Assembly: GCA_016297945.1 (NCBI GenBank)
Contig: JAEDFR010000006.1
Location: 1 to 58,819 of the forward strand
Length of the DNA stretch: 58,819 nucleotides
Direction: 5' to 3'
Source of the DNA: Lachnospiraceae bacterium
GTDB taxonomy: Bacteria > Bacillota > Clostridia > Lachnospirales > Lachnospiraceae
In this document: one piece after another, positions 1-5,869 of the stretch
Position numbering within the stretch: the first letter of the stretch is position 1
How the letters are laid out: each line of letters begins with the position of its first letter
Position numbers and translations under genes: made by a program
Notes under the pieces: generated by a model
Database searches by the model: none
What the model saw: only the letters and a program-made list of their open reading frames with translations
What the model was told of the DNA's origin: nothing

Positions 1-48
1 ACTTTTTCATGCGAGCATGAAAAGTATGACCTTTTGACCCTGGTATCA
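1..48. repeat. REP-like hairpin element, copy 1 (cut by window edge)
   Basis: An inverted repeat pairs about 2-12 with 15-24 around a GA centre (core TTCATGC/GCATGAA). It is followed by GTATGAC, then CTTTTGACCC and GGTATCA. The left outer arm appears to lie outside the window. Related hairpins with CATAC/GTATG outer arms occur at 22027-22075 and 46164-46188. It lies downstream of the nonulosonic acid synthase gene. Function is unknown; it could be a REP-type dispersed palindrome or a terminator-like hairpin. Confidence 0.55.
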
Positions 49-201
49 TATAATATTTTTTTAGAACTTATATAAATATTTTAAATTTGGAAATCTTGCA
101 CGAATGTGCATGGAATAAGTTTAGAATAGTTACTTCCCCTTAATTAAATAAGAGAAAGTAACTAAATAATTTAAATAGAAACAAATATATATATCACAAT
201 T

Positions 202-1083
202 TTAAACCGTTCTTAATTTCTTTCGCTGAGCAGCTTCGCTCTCAGACATGTATTTTACACCGGTTCCCAAAGCATCGTATACACTCTGGATACGCTTATT
301 TAACATATCCATTGCATGTACCTCAAGACTGGCTTTTTGGTCGCTGCCCCACATCTCATGAGATAGAGTGACGTGTCTTTCAATCACACATGCGCCCAGT
401 ACTGCTGCCGCAATGGTCGGTTCCATATTAGCCTCATGTCCACTATAGCCCACCAGACAGTCAAAACGCTTGCGAAGCGTCTCGATCATGCGAAGATTCA
501 AATCCTTAGTAGGAGCCGGGTACGCACTGTTGGTATGAAGTAAAATATAATCGCCATGTCCGTATTTTTCCAGTACTTCAACTGCATGGTCAATTTCTTC
601 CATTGTTGTCATTCCGGTTGATAAAATAACCGGTTTGCCGGATTTGGCAGCCTCGCTGATCATCTCATCCCTGCCGTTGGAAGCGCTTGCCACTTTAATA
701 TAGGGGATATCGTAATTTAATAAAAATTCCAAGCTCGGCATATCCCAGGGCGATGCACTCCAGGTCATCCCCTTATCTTTACAATAAGCATCAATAATAT
801 CGTATTCGGGCTTTTCAAATTCCACACGATATTTGTATTCCAGATAGGTCATGGTACCCCAGGGGGTTTCTCTCGGAACACTCTTTTGTGCTTCCGGAAC
901 CGCAAGCTCCGGATTTCTCTTTTGGAATTTTACATTGTTCCAGCCTGTCGCATTTGCCGCATCAATTAATTTCTTGGCAATATTTATATCGCCATTGTGA
1001 TTGATACCGATTTCTGCAATCATGTACGGACGACTGGTTTCATTAACCACATAATCGCCGATTTTTATTTCTTTATTTGCCAT
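202..1083 (-). CDS. neuB: NeuB-family N-acetylneuraminate/nonulosonate synthase, catalytic domain only
   Basis: Condenses phosphoenolpyruvate with an N-acetylated hexosamine (ManNAc or a 2,4-diacetamido sugar) to give a nine-carbon acid sugar. The 293 residues form one TIM barrel with family blocks: AEIGINHNGD near residue 23, VKFQKR near 51, KVASA near 129, LSTGMTT near 153, HTNSAYPAP near 184, VGYSGHE near 211 and ERHVTL near 236. Family members are usually about 340-350 residues with a C-terminal SAF (antifreeze-like) domain; that domain is absent here. The start follows a gene-proximal AAAGGACA. It has its own strong promoter at 1176-1204 and lies behind the XRE/HipA-like pair. CMP-sugar synthetase and epimerase genes are not in the window. 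Exact product (Neu5Ac, legionaminate or pseudaminate) cannot be told from sequence. Confidence 0.88.
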   Translation of the reverse strand: MANKEIKIGDYVVNETSRPYMIAEIGINHNGDINIAKKLIDAANATGWNNVKFQKRNPELAVPEAQKSVPRETPWGTMTYLEYKYRVEFEKPEYDIIDAYCKDKGMTWSASPWDMPSLEFLLNYDIPYIKVASASNGRDEMISEAAKSGKPVILSTGMTTMEEIDHAVEVLEKYGHGDYILLHTNSAYPAPTKDLNLRMIETLRKRFDCLVGYSGHEANMEPTIAAAVLGACVIERHVTLSHEMWGSDQKASLEVHAMDMLNKRIQSVYDALGTGVKYMSESEAAQRKKLRTV

Positions 1084-1162
1084 TTTAAATGTCCTTTTTC
1101 TATTTTTTAATTCATTTTACTGCCTCATCCGGAAAATATGCATCATCATATAAAGCCGAATG

Positions 1163-1204
1163 AGATACTGTATCTATTATATTCAAACAATTGTTTTTTT
1201 TCAA
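1163..1204 (-). promoter_or_regulatory. Sigma-A promoter of the neuB-like gene with inverted repeat at the start site
   Basis: Read on the minus strand: TTGAAA (1204-1199), a 17-bp spacer, then TATAAT (1181-1176). Immediately downstream, where transcription should begin, is the inverted repeat AGATAC-A-GTATCT (1163-1175), a plausible repressor site. The nonamer ATACTGTAT (1165-1173, plus strand) also occurs at 2515-2523 in front of the XRE gene. Confidence 0.75.
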
Positions 1205-1231
1205 TATGTTTCGTGGGGACGGTTCTTTTGT

Positions 1232-2002
1232 CTAAGCAAATATTTTTGACAACTGCATTATCAAGATACGCTTTTGAAAGCTTTCCGGTACCTCTTTTAA
1301 CTTTTCTTTTAGCAGCTCAAGATTAAGGGCTATATCTGTATCTTCTTTCAAATAATTGTAATTCATTTGAAATGAGGGGCTAAAGGCTTTTGCATACAGT
1401 TTTCGAATTTTCGCTTGGATTTCACTATCCGACATATCTTCTTCATACGTTTCTCCCACAAAGAGCGATTTTCCATTGTCGAAAATCGGTGCCTCACGGT
1501 AATTTTCACCATCAAAAATAATACCCATGTTATTAAAATGTCGATCCGTATTGAGAATAATTCGATCCAGATAAAAAGTATTGGCAAGGTAACAGCGAAT
1601 ATCCAAATCCGTAACTTCTTTCACGAATTTTATGACATACTCAATCGCGTCATCATAATCCATGCGAGATGTAACTGCAGCCAGATCTTTGCCATAAATA
1701 TTAAAATACAATCTGTAAAAAGTGACAAATTCTTCCTTTTGTGAAGCATCTAAAAAATCTGTTGAAAAGCAACCTTTTGATTGATTCAATTCGCATTTTT
1801 CATATAAGACGTAAGTCTTTTTTTCGAGATTTGTACATGATAATAAAAGGGAAGAAAGATATTCTGCCTCTGCTTCTCCGCCATAATAATCAGACTTATA
1901 CCAGATCCCCTCTTTATAGAATTTGTCCTGCACTCCATCACTTGAACTTTTATCTCTTACCAGATATTTATCATCAATGATTATTTCTTTTAATATCTTC
2001 AT
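1232..2002 (-). CDS. HipA-like serine/threonine kinase, C-terminal kinase part (putative toxin)
   Basis: A 256-residue protein with the HipA/CtkA-type kinase signature. NTDRHFNN at residues 151-158 carries the catalytic Asp153 and a metal-binding Asn. APIFDNG at 171-177 supplies the DFG-like Asp175. The GGEAEAEYLSSLLL stretch near 41-54 resembles the helix that follows the ATP-binding lysine. HipA proteins phosphorylate translation targets and act as growth-arrest toxins; the target here is unknown. The N-terminal subdomain typical of this Firmicute kinase family is missing from this ORF and seems to sit at the end of the upstream XRE protein. The two genes overlap by 29 bp, so translational coupling is likely. 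It may be an autoregulated toxin or a signalling kinase. Confidence 0.72.
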   Translation of the reverse strand: MKILKEIIIDDKYLVRDKSSSDGVQDKFYKEGIWYKSDYYGGEAEAEYLSSLLLSCTNLEKKTYVLYEKCELNQSKGCFSTDFLDASQKEEFVTFYRLYFNIYGKDLAAVTSRMDYDDAIEYVIKFVKEVTDLDIRCYLANTFYLDRIILNTDRHFNNMGIIFDGENYREAPIFDNGKSLFVGETYEEDMSDSEIQAKIRKLYAKAFSPSFQMNYNYLKEDTDIALNLELLKEKLKEVPESFQKRILIMQLSKIFA

Positions 2003-2480
2003 AATTAATCAACTCTCCCGGATAACGAAACCAAATGTGATCCTGATACATTTTACCATGTGTAATTCGGCATATTTCATAGGGATTAAATTCTGACAAA
2101 CCAAGCTTCTCCATGATTACGGGAAGATCATGGCGTTTTTCACTCCAGCAGCGATTTTTCAATATTTCGCCCAACTCGTATCTGGTCATTCTGTCTTTAT
2201 AAAAAATCTGCTTTACCGGATGCAATATATGTCTTTCAATATAAACATTCTGTCCCAAAACCCTGACACTGGCTGTTTTTTCATTTTTCCAATAACTTTC
2301 AAAAAATAGCTCACTCTGTTCCAAAAAACGAATTTTATCAATTGCTTCTGCTATATACAAAGGAGGTATTGAACCATTCCGCTCCCATTTTTGAATTGTC
2401 CGAACCGGAATATCATATTTTTCTGCGAATTCCTTTTGTGTCATGCCATGTTCCATTCTAAGCTCTTTTATCGTTTTCAA
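1974..2480 (-). CDS. XRE-family helix-turn-helix protein with HipA N-lobe-like C-terminus (putative antitoxin)
   Basis: The N-terminus is an XRE-type HTH (GMTQKEFAEKYDIPVRTIQKWER). It is followed by a linker and a C-terminal segment of about 60 residues containing RYELGEILKNR, KLGLSEFNPYEIC and HIWFRYPGELINYED. That segment resembles the region that normally precedes the kinase core in Firmicute HipA-like proteins (consensus like SLNDSYWV..LKWEDV). I infer an antitoxin fused to a kinase subdomain. TTG at 2480 is chosen because AAGGGTGAT lies 7-8 nt upstream; a GTG at 2492 is the alternative but sits inside that ribosome binding site. The stop overlaps the kinase start by 29 bp. Confidence 0.75.
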   Translation of the reverse strand: MKTIKELRMEHGMTQKEFAEKYDIPVRTIQKWERNGSIPPLYIAEAIDKIRFLEQSELFFESYWKNEKTASVRVLGQNVYIERHILHPVKQIFYKDRMTRYELGEILKNRCWSEKRHDLPVIMEKLGLSEFNPYEICRITHGKMYQDHIWFRYPGELINYEDIKRNNH

Positions 2481-2509
2481 TTCATCAATCACCCTTTTAT
2501 TTTGATATC

Positions 2510-2521
2510 ACAGTATACTGT
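2510..2521. promoter_or_regulatory. Perfect 12-bp palindrome upstream of the XRE gene
   Basis: ACAGTATACTGT is self-complementary and lies in the 5' leader of the XRE/HipA-like operon, about 30 bp before the start codon. With the second inverted repeat in the promoter spacer it is a natural candidate for autoregulation by the XRE protein. Confidence 0.5.
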
Positions 2522-2554
2522 ATGTTCCAAAAGTATAATTTACAACGCAATAAA

Positions 2555-2583
2555 ATTATACTCTAATAGAGTACTTTCAGCAA
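2555..2583 (-). promoter_or_regulatory. Promoter of the XRE/HipA-like operon with inverted repeat in the spacer
   Basis: Minus strand: TTGCTG (2583-2578), a 17-bp spacer, TATAAT (2560-2555). The spacer and the edge of the -10 carry the inverted repeat TACTCT-AAT-AGAGTA (2559-2573). A bound HTH protein there would block RNA polymerase, which fits toxin-antitoxin autoregulation. Confidence 0.65.
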
Positions 2584-2630
2584 GTCTTTTATTGCGACCT
2601 CTCTTGTGCCATAAGAACCGCCTACATGAA

Positions 2631-2672
2631 AAAAAGATTTGGAATAAAACCGCGCCTTTTCCAAATCTTTTT
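2631..2672 (-). terminator. Intrinsic terminator of the Spo0A-domain gene
   Basis: A 14-bp perfect stem (2631-2644 with 2659-2672, AAAGATTTGGAA core) with a 14-nt loop. On the minus strand it is followed by a T run (CTTTTTTTC). It lies about 30 bp after the stop of the gene ending at 2704. Confidence 0.85.
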
Positions 2673-2703
2673 TGCTCTCTCTTCTTTTTTTCACGTTCAC
2701 CAT

Positions 2704-3099
2704 CTAGGAAGCCAATGTTTCCGTTCTCAAGTCCAATCGTATTTTATCTGCAATTCTTGCAATGTATTCACTGTTTGTCGGTCTGTTTTTTCCTTCTGCG
2801 CTGGAATATCCAAATAATTCCTCCATCGTATCCGTATTTCCTCTGCTCCAGGATACTTCAATTGCATTACGAATGGCTCTCTCTACTTTCTGAGAAGTTG
2901 TTCTATATGTTTTTGCAATTTCCGGATACAATAGTTTTGTTACACTGCTGACAACTTCCATATCCTGTTCTGATAAAAGAATTGCCTCGCGTATGTAGTG
3001 ATAACCTTTCAAATGTGCCGGCACGCCAAGATCCAACATGATTTTTGTAATGTACCGTTCTAATCCGATTTTTTGTTTTGTTTCTTCTACCATTATCAT
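2704..3099 (-). CDS. Stand-alone Spo0A C-terminal DNA-binding domain protein
   Basis: 131 residues made almost entirely of the Spo0A effector domain. Visible landmarks are KGYHYIREAI near residue 33, SVTKLLYPEIAKTYRTTSQK near 54-73, VERAIRNAIEVSWSRGN in the DNA-recognition region, and FGYSSAEGKNRPTNSEYIA near the C-terminus. Spo0A is normally about 260 residues with an N-terminal phospho-receiver; that receiver is absent, so the protein is presumably regulated by amount or partners, not by phosphorelay. ATG at 3099 is preferred because GGGGAG lies 5 nt upstream; an in-frame ATG at 3117 exists. It is monocistronic, between the XRE operon and the divergent ugd gene. The targets (0A boxes) are unknown. 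Confidence 0.85.
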   Translation of the reverse strand: MIMVEETKQKIGLERYITKIMLDLGVPAHLKGYHYIREAILLSEQDMEVVSSVTKLLYPEIAKTYRTTSQKVERAIRNAIEVSWSRGNTDTMEELFGYSSAEGKNRPTNSEYIARIADKIRLDLRTETLAS

Positions 3100-3485
3100 A
3101 ATATCTCCCCTTTTCATTTTAAAATGTTTTATTTTCTTTGTTTCTGTAAGAAAATGTTTTTGTCTGTTATACCCTGCGCGGTTATAGTATAAATATATAT
3201 TTTTTGTAGAAAGAAATCTATTGGGGTCAAATGCAAAAACTGCCTAAAAATGAACAGTTTTTGCCAAATCGTCAAATTCTCTGTTTATTATTTTGCTTTT
3301 TCTTATTAAAAATGTTATTTTTCACAATCGCACAACATTTTTATTTCATTTTCTCAATTCTAATTGCGACTAAACGGCCCTATTTTCAAATTAATACTGT
3401 TTATTTTTATTTGTTAGTGTTAAAATAAGACAGTCGCAGAAAATAGTAATTGACTTTAATCTTTTGTAAAATAAGGAGAATAGCC
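3100..3485. other. AT-rich divergent intergenic region with 10-bp inverted repeat
   Basis: About 390 bp between the Spo0A-domain gene (-) and ugd (+), with no convincing gene. It contains a perfect inverted repeat GCAAAAACTG-12 bp-CAGTTTTTGC (3233-3264), long T-rich tracts (3280-3420) and, just before ugd, AATAAGGAGAATAG as ribosome binding site. No clean sigma-A promoter could be assigned for ugd. Confidence 0.6.
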
Positions 3486-4814
3486 ATGAAAATTGCTGTT
3501 GTAGGAACAGGCTATGTCGGACTGGTTACGGGAACCTGTCTGGCTGATTATGGAAATGATGTCATCTGTGTGGATGTCATGGAAGAAAAAATCGAGAAGT
3601 TAAAAAAAGGAATCATTCCGATATATGAGCCCGGGCTTGAAGGCATGGTGCTGGAAAATTATCACGCCGACAGACTGGATTTTACCACGGATATCCAAAG
3701 TGCACTGCAAAAATCGGATATCTGCTTTATCGCCGTGGGTACCCCGATGGGCGAAGACGGCAGTGCAGATTTACAGTATGTTCTGGGAGTAGCCGAAAGC
3801 ATCGGCAAATATATGGACCACCATGTATATGTCATTGACAAGTCAACGGTACCTGTTGGAACTGCTAAAAAAGTACGCGAAACGATTCAGAAAGAGCTGG
3901 ATAAAAGACAGAGCACACTGACTTTTGACGTGATATCCAACCCTGAGTTTTTAAAAGAAGGAACGGCTGTGGAAGACTGTTCGAGACCTGACCGTATTGT
4001 CATCGGCACGGATAACGACCGGGCAGCAAAGATTATGCGTGAAATGTACCTTCCGCTTGTGAAAAATACGGAATCCTTTATCTTCATGGACATCGCGAGT
4101 GCTGAAATGACCAAATATACAGCCAACGCCATGCTGGCAACCAAGATTTCCTTTATGAATGAGATTTCCAATATCTGTGAACTGGTCGGTGCGGATGTCA
4201 ATAAAGTCCGTATGGGAATCGGAAGCGACAGAAGAATTGGTTTCCAGTTTATTTATCCCGGCTGTGGTTACGGCGGAAGCTGTTTTCCCAAGGATGTACA
4301 GGCTTTAATCAAGACAAGCTCTGATTACGGATATGAAACCAGAATATTAAATGCCGTTGAAAATGTAAATGCAGACCAGAAGATGGTATTAGTCCGCAAG
4401 GTTGTCAAGAAATATGGGGAAGATTTAAGCGGTAAGACCTTTGCCGTATGGGGACTGGCTTTTAAGCCCAAAACAGATGACATGAGACAGGCTCCTGCCA
4501 TTACCCTGATACAGGAACTGACAAAACGCGGTGCAAAAATAAAGGCATATGATCCGAAAGCGGTAAAAGAAGCAAAGGAATGTTACTTAAAAGGTAATGA
4601 AAATATAGAGTACTGTGAGAGCAAATATTCTGCACTGGTGGATGCAGATGCCATGATTCTGGTAACGGAGTGGAAAGAGTTCCGTGCTCCCGATTTTTAT
4701 GAAATCAAACAGCGTTTAAAGAATCCGGTTATTTTCGACGGAAGAAACCAGTATGATGCAGAACGGCTGGAAGAGCAGGGATTCGAATATTATCAGATTG
4801 GTGTAGGAAAATAG
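3486..4814 (+). CDS. ugd: UDP-glucose 6-dehydrogenase
   Basis: Oxidises UDP-glucose to UDP-glucuronate with two NAD+. The 442 residues have the expected order: N-terminal Rossmann fold (KIAVVGTGYVGLVTGTCLADYG), the VGTPMGEDGSADL substrate loop, the central domain with SNPEFLKEGTAVEDC and SRPDRIVIG, the catalytic-cysteine motif YPGCGYGGSCFPKD (second cysteine is the nucleophile), and a C-terminal UDP-binding domain with WGLAFKPKTDDMR. ATG 3486 is chosen because AAGGAG sits 6-7 nt upstream and the Rossmann fold begins at once. The next gene, UDP-xylose synthase, starts 46 bp later, so the pair makes UDP-xylose from UDP-glucose. Confidence 0.97.
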   Translation: MKIAVVGTGYVGLVTGTCLADYGNDVICVDVMEEKIEKLKKGIIPIYEPGLEGMVLENYHADRLDFTTDIQSALQKSDICFIAVGTPMGEDGSADLQYVLGVAESIGKYMDHHVYVIDKSTVPVGTAKKVRETIQKELDKRQSTLTFDVISNPEFLKEGTAVEDCSRPDRIVIGTDNDRAAKIMREMYLPLVKNTESFIFMDIASAEMTKYTANAMLATKISFMNEISNICELVGADVNKVRMGIGSDRRIGFQFIYPGCGYGGSCFPKDVQALIKTSSDYGYETRILNAVENVNADQKMVLVRKVVKKYGEDLSGKTFAVWGLAFKPKTDDMRQAPAITLIQELTKRGAKIKAYDPKAVKEAKECYLKGNENIEYCESKYSALVDADAMILVTEWKEFRAPDFYEIKQRLKNPVIFDGRNQYDAERLEEQGFEYYQIGVGK

Positions 4815-4860
4815 ATTAAAACGAAGAAAAAAGAGTAAATAGAGAAAGGTCAACAATTTC

Positions 4861-5796
4861 ATGAGTAGAGTATTAGTAACAGGTGGAGCCGGTTTTTTAG
4901 GATCACATTTATGCGACCGGTTAATTGAAGCCGGGAATGAAGTCATATGTGTAGACAATCTTTTTACAGGCAGCAAGGATAATATCCGGCATCTGCTTGC
5001 ACACCCAAAGTTTGAGTTTATTTGTCACGACATAACGAATCCCCTGGGTGATATTAAGGTGGATCAGATTTATAATCTGGCTTGTCCCGCCAGTCCGCCA
5101 TATTATCAGTACGATCCGATTAAAACAGCCCAGACCAGCGTGTTTGGTGCCATGAATATGTTGGAACTCGCCAAAAAAGTTCGTGCGAGAATTTTACAGG
5201 CAAGTACCTCGGAAGTATATGGGGATCCTCTCATTCATCCCCAGCCGGAAAGCTACCGTGGAAATGTAAATACCATCGGCATCCGTTCCTGCTATGATGA
5301 AGGAAAACGAATGGCTGAGACACTGTTTTTTGATTATCACAGACAGCATGATGTTGATATCAAAGTGATACGAATCTTTAATACCTATGGTCCCAGAATG
5401 GATGCTAATGACGGACGTGTAGTTTCCAATTTTATTGTGCAGGCATTAAAAGGGGAAGACATCACCATCTACGGAGACGGTAAGCAGACCAGAAGCTTCT
5501 GCTATGTGGATGATCTGATTGAAGGCATGATCCGGATGATGAATTCAGAGAATTTTACCGGACCGGTAAATCTGGGAAATCCCGGCGAATTTACGATGTT
5601 AGAGCTGGCTCAGAAGGTTTTAGAACTGACCGGATCCCATTCCAAGCTGGTATATATGCCGCTGCCGGGCGATGATCCGACACAGAGAAAACCGGTCATT
5701 GCCCTTGCCAAGGAAAAACTGGACTGGGAACCCACGATTGCATTGGAAGAAGGCTTAAAGAAAACGATTGAATATTTTAAGGGAGTTTTAGATTAG
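4861..5796 (+). CDS. uxs: UDP-glucuronate decarboxylase (UDP-xylose synthase)
   Basis: Converts UDP-glucuronate to UDP-xylose through a C4-keto intermediate with bound NAD+. A short-chain extended SDR of 311 residues: VLVTGGAGFLGSHL (NAD binding), STSEVYGDP, the UXS signature HPQPESYRGNVN, IRSCYDEGKRMAE containing the catalytic Tyr-x3-Lys, and IFNTYGPRMD. The RSCYDEGKR block separates it from UDP-glucose epimerases. It sits directly after ugd with GAGAAAGG upstream and ends at a bidirectional terminator shared with the convergent mannose genes. Confidence 0.93.
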   Translation: MSRVLVTGGAGFLGSHLCDRLIEAGNEVICVDNLFTGSKDNIRHLLAHPKFEFICHDITNPLGDIKVDQIYNLACPASPPYYQYDPIKTAQTSVFGAMNMLELAKKVRARILQASTSEVYGDPLIHPQPESYRGNVNTIGIRSCYDEGKRMAETLFFDYHRQHDVDIKVIRIFNTYGPRMDANDGRVVSNFIVQALKGEDITIYGDGKQTRSFCYVDDLIEGMIRMMNSENFTGPVNLGNPGEFTMLELAQKVLELTGSHSKLVYMPLPGDDPTQRKPVIALAKEKLDWEPTIALEEGLKKTIEYFKGVLD

Positions 5797-5816
5797 CATA
5801 AGCGAACAAAAATAAT

Positions 5817-5864
5817 GCCCGGTTTCAAAACTCAGACTTCGTCTTCAGACAGTTGAAACCGGGC
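5817..5864. terminator. Bidirectional terminator between uxs and the convergent PMI-fusion gene
   Basis: A 12-bp perfect stem, GCCCGGTTTCAA (5817-5828) with TTGAAACCGGGC (5853-5864). The minus-strand side runs into ATTATTTTTG, the plus side into AATATTT. It lies between two stop codons only about 75 bp apart. Confidence 0.85.
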
Positions 5865-5869
5865 AATAT

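Noticed and set aside
128..163. Hairpin AGTTACTT/AAGTAACT downstream of neuB as a terminator
   Set aside because: No T run follows on the minus strand; left as a weak inverted repeat without a role.
2391..2951. Plus-strand frame of 186 codons
   Set aside because: Antisense to the XRE and Spo0A-domain genes, no ribosome site, no family resemblance.
3450..4814. Longer start for ugd (454 codons)
   Set aside because: The first 12 codons contain the ribosome binding site AAGGAG; ATG 3486 begins the Rossmann fold.
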